Shown here: positions 21,561 through 31,553 of the stretch, one piece after another
How the letters are laid out: every line of letters begins with the position of its first letter
Position numbering within the stretch: the first letter of the stretch is position 1
From: Apiotrichum sp. Y4204
Lineage: Eukaryota; Basidiomycota; Tremellomycetes; Trichosporonales; Trichosporonaceae
Direction of reading: 5' to 3'
Assembly (NCBI GenBank): GCA_025531455.1
Contig: JAMYHL010000010.1
Span: 1,426,001 to 1,490,000, forward strand
Length of the DNA stretch: 64,000 nt
The notes under the pieces: model-generated
Told to the model about the DNA's origin: nothing
Seen by the model: only the letters and a program-made list of their open reading frames with translations
The model's database searches: none
Position numbers and translations under genes: made by a program

Positions 21561-22527
21561 CGTGCAGAAAAGTGCGAGAAGTGGATGAAGTGCGGAGGGG
21601 GATTACACCTCGTGATATATATATACTCCGCATCCCCGGTACACTCCCCTGCTGTCCAGCCATCATGCATCTGCTCTCTTGACGACCGCTCCTGCACTCT
21701 CCGCAATCTCGTTGTTCCCATTCGACACTTTCACTTTTGCTCGTTCCCACTCCACTCCTCTCCCTCTCTTCGGCTTTCTGCAACCGCTATGGGCTGACGT
21801 CATGCCGATCCCATGGATCCGCGGATACATAGTGTGGCACCGCGGTCCGTGGCGCCCTGGTGCTCCTTCCAGGGACCAAATTCCGGATCGGAGAACTGTG
21901 AGACGCGAAACACGGTCTTCCAGAACAGCCGCACTGGGATCCTGGGAGCAGGTCTGATGGGCGATGGAACGAGCAGCTGCGCGACGGGGGATTGGGGGTG
22001 CCGAGAGGCGGACGGAGACGGAGCTGTGGCGATCCTCCGAGCTCCGAGGACCGTGATCTGCCTTGTTGCTCAGGGCCATCACTTACAACCGCGTTAAGAC
22101 TTGACACTCCCTTCTGTGGATAGCCGGTTCGTTGGCAGTGGACGGTCAGCAGCCCGCCACTCATTGTCATTGATTGATTCAATACGTGTGGCCGGATGAG
22201 GAAGTCAATGGGCGCGGATGAGGAATGCGGCGCCTGCAGGATGAAGGCGGGGTGCGTGCTGTGTTTGCCGTAGCGCGGTTTTTCCAATTCACACTTCAGC
22301 CGTCAAGCCTGGCCATGAATTAGGCCGTGCAGCTAGGGCTGCGTGATCAGACGACGGGCCATCTGAAAAGCTTGTTATGCTCAGTTTCCTGGAGTCGAAA
22401 TAAGGGCGCCGAGGCAGTTGTGGATGGATTGTGTGTGGCATTAATAAAGCTCTTCAAAGTAAAAGACAACATTCGTTTCCCACAAGTTCTCCTTCATCCT
22501 TCTTCATTTCGGACCTTGTTGCTCACC
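21561..22527. other. Divergent intergenic region (GST / CPL1-like)
   Basis: About 970 bp. It holds the GST TATA run near its left end and no supportable gene. Several overlapping open frames on both strands have no domain signal. Confidence 0.55.
21615..21625 (-). promoter_or_regulatory. TATA run upstream of the GST gene
   Basis: An 11-bp alternating AT run (ATATATATATA) lies 55 nt before the GST start codon, in otherwise GC-rich DNA. Position and composition fit a TATA box. Confidence 0.5.
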
Positions 22528-23587
22528 ATGTGGGTCGCTGTAGCCATCACACTTTGGAGCATCCTTTTCGCCCCCGTGAGCGCCGACACGCATGTGGGGT
22601 GTGCTACGCACAACACGTTTCTTGACCACGCGCTATTAATCACCATCCAAATGTCACAGGCAGCGTGTGCGGTGAGCCTTTCTTCCATCTCGCCTTCTTC
22701 CCGTCAGTACTTGTCAGAAGTACTGACTGGAGCAGAACGCGTGCCGTGGCATTCCGGCCTATAGCTACGTTTATTACAGCCCTGGATCTCTTTTTTGTGG
22801 GTGTTCGGCCAGCTCCCCGACATCAGTCGAGCTCCAGCTCGGGCGGTTCAACGGACCTTGTGTTCAGACGGCTTCCAACCTTTACGATGTGAGTGAGCGA
22901 ACCCGCTACAAACCTCCTAACCCTCCAGGTGATCAATCTGCGCACGACCTTTGACCTCGCGGTCTGTGGGGACTTGATGAATCCATCGCCTGAAGATCCT
23001 CAGCTCCCGCAGGCCAACGTGCCGGACATCAACCAATGCTTCACGACCTGCGCGGCATTCCTCTTCGCGGTAGTCATGCCCCGCAACGACGCGTACTACT
23101 GCCACTGCCTCAACAACCCTCCCCAAGTATTGGCGCCTTCGAACGTCGAGTGCCCGGGTGTAAGCGAGTCCCCCTTCGGAATGTACATGTACCAGCATAC
23201 GCCTCCCGAAGCCGCTTCCGGCCTCGCCCGCCGCGCCCGCCGCGCAGCGGAGGACCAGCAACTCCTTAGACTCGGCCCCTGCCGCCCGGGACTCGAGGCG
23301 TGCAAGATTTCGCCAGAAGGGGACGCGTACGAGTGCCTTGACGTGCGCACGGAAATCGAGTCGTGCGGTGGGTGTCGGCACGGGTACTACGGGGACAATG
23401 GGAGGAATCGAACAAGCGCAGGTCTTGAGTGAGTAGGGTTTGCAGAGACGAGAGCGCTAACCGCAGCTGCACGCAGCTTCCTGGACTCCGTGGACGCGGC
23501 CGTGGCGCGGCGTGCGAGAATGGCAAGTGTAGGGCTTCACAGTGTGCGCGTGGGTGGACCCTGGTTGATGGTCGGTGCGTTCAGTAG
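22528..23587 (+). CDS. Secreted cysteine-rich CPL1-like protein
   Basis: Exons 22528-22671, 22736-22888, 22929-23428 and 23467-23587 give 305 aa. A signal peptide (MWVAVAITLWSILFAPVSA) is followed by two WSC-like cysteine modules with paired Cys such as CGCSA and CHCLNN. The C-terminal part matches the domain of basidiomycete Cpl1/PriA-like proteins: CRPGLEACK, YECLDVRTEIESCGGC, DCTQLPG rebuilt across the last intron, then CENGKC and a final Cys. Cpl1 of Cryptococcus is a secreted capsule-related factor; a role at the cell surface is therefore likely here but inferred. The last exon restores all expected cysteines, which strongly supports the splice model. No GPI site is seen. Confidence 0.85.
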
Positions 23588-24100
23588 CGCTACAGCGGAA
23601 GGGAATGGGCCTTCACCGAGGGAATGCCCACAGTCGCATGGACAGTCAGAATGGGTTAGGTGTAGGGATTATATGTAGTGTGTCGCGCAATGGATATTGG
23701 TTGTGCTCTCTATTTCAGTGGGCGAGGTCCATCAAAAAACAAGTGATACGCGGGCATAGGCAAGGTAGCTAGGCAGAAAGAAACACACATGTAGCAGTAG
23801 GAGTGCGATCTAGTGATCTAGTGCGAGATGCGGATTCAGACAACCTGGAGTGTCTGGAAAATGGAAAAGAAAAATCAGCCACGATTCCAAATTCCGTTTC
23901 GTTACGTCACAACAAACATCCAAATAGACAATCGACCGAGTCCAGTCAACCATCGTCAACCGAACCGTGCGCACCAGTTGTCCAACTCTTCCAGAGTTCC
24001 CACGCCTCGAGGGGGTCTCACACCTTCCTATAGCTTCCTATGCTTCTGATCTCTTCTCCCATCTCTTCTCCTCCTCCTCACTCACCCGCTTGTTCCCACA
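23588..24100. other. Intergenic region
   Basis: About 510 bp. The end next to the following gene is C/T-rich leader-like sequence. I see nothing else. Confidence 0.5.
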
Positions 24101-24647
24101 ATGCCATCCACCAAGACTTGCCACCACCCGCCCGAAGCGCGCCGCCGCAGCCCAAGGCGTCGAGAAGCGACGGAGCTCTGCAGCCAAACCAGTTGCTGAG
24201 AAGGCCAAGGCTGCACCGAAGAGGGTGGTAAAGAAAGCTGTGACTAAGAAGTCAACTCCGACCACCAAGAAGGCAGCCAAGACATCTGGCAAGACTGGTG
24301 GTAAGCTGCGGTACACTTGGCAAAGCTTACCACAGGTACCGTCTCGGGGGTACTCACGCTGTATCCCGATTTCAACACCAACAAGTGTATCGCCACCTGG
24401 TCTGAGAGCCCGTACGGCACCGACATGCACGTGCCCTGGGACCAGCCCATCGAGGAGGTCATGGTGTGTGTTGCCGGTTTTTCGTTCTGACACGCAGCGG
24501 CTGTTCGCGTTTGCAACCAAGGTCAAACTGGCCAAACGCGATGTTTTCACTTTTGAGAACATTGATGGCGATCCTATTGATGAGTATACGCCTATTGATG
24601 AGTGTATGGGCGACGAGGACGGCTGGGTGTCCGTCGTTATGAAGTGA
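24101..24647 (+). CDS. Small Lys/Ala-rich protein of unknown function with apparent frameshift
   Basis: Exons about 24101-24300, 24336-24463 and 24498-24647. The only good ATG (24101, context CACAATGCC) starts MPSTKT, but its frame stops soon. The frame that carries a basic, histone H1-like stretch (AAPKRVVKKAVTKK, TTKKAAKTSGKTG) and the two clean in-frame introns begins at 24120 and is offset by one extra base. The C-terminal half (LTLYPDFNTNKCIATW, RLFAFATKVKLAKRDVF) is not a domain I recognise. Either the sequence has a one-base error, the gene is a recent pseudogene, or an unseen 5' exon supplies the start. The 3' end may instead splice at 24645 and finish a few codons later. Confidence 0.5.
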
Positions 24648-25028
24648 GTACACTGGCATCCTATTGATATGGCTTGGAGTTGTCGCCTGCACAGTTTGTT
24701 GGCAGAGTGATTAACACAAGAACCGCATAAACTGGAATATGGAGGAAGAAGCTTGCCGACTGGACACAGGTTGTATCGAACAAATAAGAAGTAAATTGAA
24801 CCGCAGGCTCTCGTCTTTGAGTAACGGACTGATCATCGCTGACTTGTTGTCCTCGGCGTACGGAAGCCCACGGTCAGACGCTTTTCCGAAGGACCGATTC
24901 TACATTAGTTTAAGCGTAACTTGGCTCCGAGACACCACTCCTTAACAAAGCTGATAAGGGACCTCTTCACTCCCACATCTAATCCGACCCTTTCCGAGAC
25001 GGAGAGTCCTCCGAATCGGAATGTCACT
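24648..25028. other. Intergenic region before the tRNA-Pro cluster
   Basis: About 380 bp with no gene or RNA that I can support. Confidence 0.5.
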
Positions 25029-25124
25029 GGCTCTTGTGGTGTAGTGGCTATCATACTCTCTTAGGGTTGGCGAGTCCATCTTAAGCTTGGGAGTGGTCCT
25101 CGGTTCAAATCCGGGCAAGGGCCT
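25029..25124 (+). tRNA. tRNA-Pro (AGG) with intron
   Basis: Acceptor stem GGCTCTT pairs with AAGGGCC (one G-U). The T arm is CTCGG-TTCAAAT-CCGGG, which also gives the B box. Anticodon stem CTCTC/GGGAG encloses TT-AGG-G, with the anticodon at 25063-25065. A 21-nt intron (25067-25087) sits at the canonical position after base 37. A TTTTT terminator follows within a few bases. Discriminator T. Confidence 0.9.
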
Positions 25125-25395
25125 GCTTTTTCGATGTGCGGCGGTGCTGTCGTGGAAAGAGGCTAGGTGGGATACGGGTGCAGGAGGCGGAAGTGGGAGA
25201 CAGAAGCTGAATGGTGTGGGTTGGACAACGGCTGCGCACACACTGGCGGCCCACACACACTGCCTGCCTCACACACATGCTCTCTCTCCCTCACTCACAA
25301 ATACACGCACACAGACGTAACGTCACAAGATGGCCAGTAACGCCCGAGACCAGTCCTCACCGATCCTGATCGAGAGCCCATTTCGCATCACCAGG
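25125..25395. other. Spacer between tRNA-Pro genes
   Basis: About 270 bp, containing a CACACA-rich stretch at 25235-25320. No gene seen. Confidence 0.5.
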
Positions 25396-25503
25396 AGCTC
25401 TTGTGGTGTAGTCGCTATCATACTCCCTTCGGGATTCGAAGGATGCCGGCCGCGCAGCGGCTTGACTGGGAGTGGTCCTCGGTTCAAATCCGGGCAAGGG
25501 CCT
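25396..25503 (+). tRNA. tRNA-Pro (CGG) with intron
   Basis: Same D and T arms as the AGG copies. Anticodon stem CTCCC/GGGAG is fully paired, and the loop reads TT-CGG-G with the anticodon at 25430-25432. A 33-nt intron (25434-25466) follows base 37. The acceptor stem pairs at positions 2-7, but position 1 is A opposite C72. TTTTT follows immediately. Confidence 0.88.
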
Positions 25504-25794
25504 TTTTGAATGTAGCCATGGCGCTGACTGACCGAAGACGGAAGACGGCTTCCGAGATAAACGAGAGGGCAACGAGAAACATGGGAAGTAAGACGAGTGT
25601 GAGTCTGACGCATTCCACGATGGTCGTCGTGCTCTTCGGAAAGCGAACCTTGATCAATAGTTTATCACCGATCCGACAACCTTCGTTACTGAGCCGTCAC
25701 CTATATTCACCCCGTCTTGATACTGCAGAACGTCGCCCAACGCCGCGGAATCGCTCGGCGCCGTCGGAATTTTGCCCCGAAACGCCCGATCAGC
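25504..25794. other. Spacer between tRNA-Pro genes
   Basis: About 290 bp with no supportable feature. Confidence 0.5.
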
Positions 25795-25890
25795 GGCTCT
25801 TGTGGTGTAGTGGCTATCATACTCTCTTAGGGTTGGCGCGTCCATCTTAAGTCTGGGAGTGGTCCTCGGTTCAAATCCGGGCAAGGGCCT
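25795..25890 (+). tRNA. tRNA-Pro (AGG) with intron, second copy
   Basis: Nearly identical to the copy at 25029 over the mature part. The anticodon AGG is at 25829-25831, and a 21-nt intron (25833-25853) differs from the first copy at a few bases. The acceptor stem is fully paired, the B box is GGTTCAAATCC, and TTTTT follows downstream. Confidence 0.9.
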
Positions 25891-28800
25891 TGCTTTTTCG
25901 GTCTCTGGAGCTGCTCTCGGAGCGAGGATAGCAGCGGGGACTCGGGGAGATGTGGATGTGGTCGGTCGACCGCTTCCGTGGGGTGAACGACGCAGGCGGC
26001 ATAGTAACCTCGTTCTCCGTCTCCTCAGAGCCATTGTTGAAGGCTGCGACGCGCTCAAAGGCTAGGTAAGAGTTGGCGTTTACGGCAAACGGCGCTCTTA
26101 AAGATGAGGAATGCATGCACGGGTGTCGCAGATGCCATGTTCATTTACGTGGGTGTTGAGAAAGTCAACAAGCAACACACTCGCCCAATGTGGCATTGCC
26201 ACATTTCGTGGCATCAAACCTTTCCCCGCCACAAGTGTCTCGGCATGAGCATCCAGACCTTGACAAGTAGCCACTATGCCTCGGTCAAGAATGGACAGTT
26301 ACTACCCTGCCCTCGATCAGTCAACGCCCGGCTGGCGGGAGGATGCAGAACGTACTGGGCCGAATCAGGGGCACAAGAAACGGCACAAGAAATTTGCCTG
26401 GTGCTGAAACCGAGATTTGTCTGGCATCATGCGGTCACTTTATGGGGATGTTTCCGATTGTTTCGGGACATGGACTGTCGCCGGAAATGAGAGGAGTTTG
26501 GGCAGCTAGGCTCTCCTGTTTTGACGGTCGTTTTCTAACACTCACCAAGGACCGGTCTCGTCAGTCTAGGCCCTACAGCAGATGCCACACTCACTGTTGC
26601 CTGCCGGTGAACCCTCGTGTCATTTCCCTCAATCACTGGGTCCCATGTTGTTGCATCCGGATCCCGATCTGATACCAGGGAGCCTAGCGGCACTGTGAGG
26701 GATGGAGAGGGCCGGGGGTGTTTCATCCTGGTGTCCCCGGATCTGGTGGACTTTCTCGGGCCCGTGCTCAACTATCGTACCCAATGCTTTGGATCCTACG
26801 ACTCTCAGCGCTGTTGTCAGCCCGTTTTGTGTGTATAGCAGACGTGCACGACAAAACTCGGGCTCGGCTGTCTTGCCTATGCTTCGCGGGGATGATGGCT
26901 AATAGTATCCAATCCCAGAGTCCAGGGGTTCGAGATACGATGAGGAGGTTGTTGTAAGAACTTGTGGGTCAGCGCGGTTCTGCAACGTCGTATGTCCCAT
27001 CGTCAACGGCCATCTTGACAAAAACATTGGCCAAGTGCTTCCGACAATTGCGGGGTGCCGCATCAGATGGCACGCGCGCTAAACGTACGTAGTACTCATT
27101 ACAGGAATAGTTGTTGTCAGGGTAGCGCAGGTGCTCACAATCTGACCTTGCCACTGGGGATGGATGGACACAACGACGCGAACTGTTCAGCCACAACAAG
27201 CACTGTCGCTCCACAAACGTCGCCGAAAGGGCGAACACACATGTCTCCTACTTACGCCGGAAAGATCTCGCACAGCGGTGATACATCTCTGGTCTGCTCG
27301 CTGCATCGCGGACAGCATCGCGGACCAACACGCGACTTGGCGGCCGACTCGACGATGACGCAGTGGATCTGGGCGAGTGAGGGGAAGCTCCTGATGCAAC
27401 GCACAGAAAGACCCGAGTTGCAGATCTCTGTCGCATGCGTACTCTCCCCGGATATCTTTGTTCGTGTCTCGTCTGTTTCCAGATCGAGATCCAGATCCCG
27501 GTCAGCCAGGCGGTCCGGCACCGCATATCCGTCCCGGACTGGACGTGGAACAAACACGAAACACGAATCCGGGGTAGCTGTGAATGCGGATGTGGTAGCT
27601 GTGGGGGCTGCTGTGAGAGTGGTTTTGTGCAACCAGAGCGGGCGCTGAAGGCGCAGATGTATCGATGCACTCGGGAGTTCTGAGAACAACAAGTTCTGAC
27701 TCTGCGCTGGATGGATGTCGCGAGTTTGGCTGATAGCTCTCCCGCGAGGGACGGCTGTAGCTGGTTACATGGACGCATGGGCTCGCGGCCACCAACTCCA
27801 TACCAGTGGCCATGGTCACTGCCCAGACGTGGAGTGTGAGCGAGTGCATCAGGAGCGAGTGCATCAGTATCCCACTGCCAGTAGTCTCATGTTCCAGCAC
27901 ACAAAAAAGCGCACCAGGTACAGTACAGAGTCTCTGCTACGCACATGCGGGGGCAAGCGGTGCGTGCCGGGAATTACATACCACTCTAGCTCGACCCGGG
28001 ACAGCTTATTTGCCCTGAGGGGCCCTGTCAAAACTGGTCCGTCGGGAGGCGGCGTGGGGGAGTGACTTGGCCGTTGGCCGGTTGTCATTGAGCTACGAGC
28101 TGCGAGGTGTGACTGTGAGCTGTGAGCTGTGATCTGTGGTCGTTAGCCTGCTGGACGTGCACGCGCCCAGTTGGGCTTGTGCACAAATAGGAAGACATTA
28201 CTACTGTTCTCTGCCTCGCACGCGCACTACATACGTACCACAACACACATCACATGGGAAGGTACCAGGGCCGGGCGACTGGACCCGAGAGGCGGTGGCG
28301 TACCTCGCTGGTGGACCTGTGGGCGATGCACGCGCAATGACTTTGGGGTGGAACGCTGCGAAATGTGAGCGACAACAGGAGGGTGGCCAGGATATAGGAT
28401 GAGGCCATGCCATGGTATCTGCCGCCGTGGGCTGTATGGAGTAGATACAGTATGCTATATGCCGGGCAGGATGCGTCTCATGCCCGCGATGCACAACCTC
28501 CAGGGATCTGGGACAATCGAGAGAGATGCAGTCCTAGCCGCAATCGCCGCCATAAAGGAGCTGCTCAGTGTAGAGTCTTGTGCGCCCTCTAGCTCCCAGT
28601 ATCCCGATTCTTGCAGATATGGATGCGACGTCGATGTGCCCCTGCGCCACACCGCCACTGGGACTACTTGCAAGCTTGCGCGCTCACGAGTGCGCACTGC
28701 GTCGCGTACTACAGGTATACATACATGCACATCCGCCCGTGCTCAATCTTGTCCGTGGGTGCATCCATCAGGCCACCGCAGGTCCGCAGGGCGCGCAGGG

Positions 28801-29568
28801 CCCGCAGAGCCCGCAGGCCGCAGGGCTCGATGTCAGCTTCCGAAGGACCCGGGACCCGGGAGACCACTGTTCTGTCTCGAGGTATGCTGTGCTGTGCTTT
28901 GGGTGCTGCGGCCTGCGGCCTGCGGGTGGTGGCGCCGCGCAGACGACAGTCTACTACGGCTCAGGAACCGGAGATTACGCATTGGTTGGAGAGAAAAGCT
29001 GTTTCGATCTGGAGAGGGGAGAAGGGGAGAGAGGGGTCACAGATCACAAAGAGTCGTACAACAGTGGCTGCTGGTGCCAAGATCCAAGAACGCACACGGG
29101 GCATCGAGCATCCCGATACGAGATCCATCTGACGGCGCAGAATAGAGCGCTGACGTTGGCGAATGGGTCGTATCGGGCAGGACACTTGTGCGCGATCGTG
29201 CGCATTGCGCGGTGCGCTGTGCCCTGTGCCCAGAGGACCTAGGACGTACGACATGTCTTGCCATCGTTTGATCCTTGCCCTTGGCACATGTCTCGCTTTT
29301 TGCGGTCAATGTCCTTCCTGTCTGTAGTGCATGCGAGCGCGAGCGCAGGACAAGACGAGGGTCTCTGCCAGAGTGTTCCGGTGTTCTTTCCAGCTGCGGC
29401 GGCATGTAGATGATAAAGCTGTTTGTGATTGTTGCGCTGCAAGCAGATGGACCATCTCGAGCACGTTGCCACAACAACAACAACAAGTCTCCACTTCTAC
29501 ACTACTCCATTTCCATACATATATCCTCGGCACTCTCGTAACGCAACCCACATCTCCTCATCTGTTCA
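25891..29568. other. Gene-poor region
   Basis: About 3.7 kb without any gene I can support. Many short overlapping frames occur on both strands, but none has a domain, good codon pattern or splice-compatible extension. Minor local repeats are a CTGTGAG-type run near 28105-28140 and a CGCAGGGC-type run near 28785-28830. I see no transposase, integrase or long terminal repeat. Confidence 0.55.
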
Positions 29569-30138
29569 ATGCCAGCACTGACAATGACATCCTCTCCCTC
29601 GCTCTCGATGTCCCCGATGTCCTCGATGCCACCACGCCCCATCGGCCCCCGCCCCGCACGGAGCAGCAGCGCCTCGTCCCGCGGCCCAGAACGCAGCGCC
29701 CTCCGTCTCCTCCAGCCCGAGCGCTCCCACTCGTCCCAGCTCTCCCCGTCGCCATTCTCCCCCTTTTCCCCCTTCTCCCCGCTCTCTCCCTCAGCGAACG
29801 GAAACACGACAAGCCGCACACGCACCCGCCCGCGCTCGGGCCTCGCGGCCTCTTCTTCTGTCGACGAGCTCCCGCCGCCGGGATACGCTCCCGGATACAC
29901 TCCTCTCCCGCTTTTGCTCCTCCCCCCTGCCCAGCTGTATACCCGCCCCGACCGCAGCCTCTCCACCGCGAGCGCGAGCACGACCGCCTCCCTCCCCGAC
30001 AGCACGAGTACGCACAGCTCGCAAAGCACGCACAGCACGCATAGCACGCCGAGTAGTCCCCCCGTGCGCGCCGCGGCTGTTGACCGCTCGCCGTGCGCGT
30101 GTGGCATCTGCGCGCGCGGCCGCCGGTCCTCGGCATAA
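29569..30138 (+). CDS. Hypothetical Ser/Pro-rich disordered protein
   Basis: An uninterrupted 189-codon frame from an ATG. It is almost entirely low complexity: Ser/Pro-rich runs such as SPFSPFSPFSPLSPS, one aromatic patch PPPGYAPGYTPLP, and THSSQSTHSTHSTPS near the end. There is no domain, no intron and no homologue that I recognise. The bias against stops in C-rich DNA could produce it by chance; the clear ATG and leader-like upstream C/A-rich DNA are weak support. Confidence 0.35.
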   Translation: MPALTMTSSPSLSMSPMSSMPPRPIGPRPARSSSASSRGPERSALRLLQPERSHSSQLSPSPFSPFSPFSPLSPSANGNTTSRTRTRPRSGLAASSSVDELPPPGYAPGYTPLPLLLLPPAQLYTRPDRSLSTASASTTASLPDSTSTHSSQSTHSTHSTPSSPPVRAAAVDRSPCACGICARGRRSSA

Positions 30139-31553
30139 CTTGTGTCCTGGGTCCATTTGTTCCGCCGGATGGAAAGGAGACGGATCCCAACCCCAGCATT
30201 CAGGAAGACTTGGCCTCTGTCGCCCTTGTCTTGCCTGTTCCGTAGGAGCTAGGAGCTTTCCACTCGAGGTCGGCACCTTGCTCTGCATCTCGAGTCGTCG
30301 TCGTCGTCGCCATGCCATTCGCCCCGGACATCCCAGAGGGAACCATCCCGGTTTCCGTCGGTGCTCGCCCCAACCGGTCCCAGGGCCAGGCATCGTGCCC
30401 ACCATCTACACCTGTTCCCACGCCACATCTCTCGTCGCCCGAAGCCCGAACGTCAGCTGCCTGCACTTCCGCACGCCGTCGTCACCGCAATCCCACCCCC
30501 GGCAACCACCCTGCACGTGTATACCGTATACCGCACCTCTTCGTACTCTTCGTGATATCACAGTTTAATTATTCCGACTCCACACCCACACACACACGCA
30601 AACACACGACCAAAACGCAACTGCCCACTAGGCATCGATCACCAAGGCCGAGATTGCATGAAGATTGCATGACGTTGTCCCCCCTCTGTGCATGCACGCA
30701 TGCTGCTCCGCACTTCCCCCCCCCCGGCCGGCCGCCGGATGCCCGGTGCGCGTGATGATTCTCCATTGATCCGTTGTTGCCATTCCGCACCGCCTCGCCG
30801 AAAAGTGCAAGGTGGCACATGGCCACAAGACAAAATACGCAACCCGTTTGAGTGACCCACATTTCACACTTTAGTTATCATTGTATCCTTCTGCTTTGTT
30901 CCATGTATCCCTATTCCAATCTCATGCCGAGGAGGATGCCGATGCCGGTGCCGGTGGTAGGCGGTGCACTGCACATGGCCCACCCGGAATGCGGAACTGG
31001 AGCCATCAGGTGGTTGCACTGTGTTCCTCTGCTCTGTCCCGATCCAGCGGCACTGCCAGCCCACAGCTTTTCCCGACACCGAACCTGACTCTCCACATTC
31101 GTGCCTTTTGCTCCAGATCTCTAGAGCTTCCACAGTCCGAATGTCTCCAAGTCCCAGGGCCAGTTCCTCTGAGCATCTGATCTGGGATGGATGGGATCTA
31201 TCGTCGTACGCAATGCTCTGTACTGCAATGTCCGCTCCTCGGAGCCGGCGAGATACGCACAGTGTGGAACACCGCCCTTGCACCATCGCGACTCGTGCGA
31301 GTCAGCTGCTCGACCACGACAGACCCATTTCCAACTCTTTTTCGCGTCTAGTCCCAGCTTGCACACGGTACCACATCTCCGGACGTGACATGGCACACAG
31401 GCTGCACGCCTCGGCGGACATCCTCTGCCCGCGCTCGTCAGTGTCCCACTTCCCAGCCGCTCGCTCATAATACATTGCATCACAGTACAACGGCCACCAG
31501 CCGCGTCAGTGCTCTGTCCTGTCTGCGGCCTCGTATCGCTCCTTTGTCTGGCG
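30139..31553. other. Intergenic region
   Basis: About 1.4 kb downstream of both flanking genes. It holds a CACACAC run near 30585-30605 and a C-homopolymer of about ten at 30717-30726. No gene seen. Confidence 0.55.

Noticed and set aside
22327..22764. Longer start for the CPL1-like gene upstream of 22528
   Set aside because: The upstream part of the frame has no ATG before a signal peptide; the ATG at 22528 begins exactly at a canonical signal sequence.
26900..26945. Possible tRNA T-arm word (GGGGTTCGAGATACG)
   Set aside because: No matching acceptor, D or anticodon arms around it.
28399..29145. 248-codon plus-strand frame in the gene-poor region
   Set aside because: Translation looks random (Cys/Arg/Trp scattered), no domain, no splice-compatible partners.
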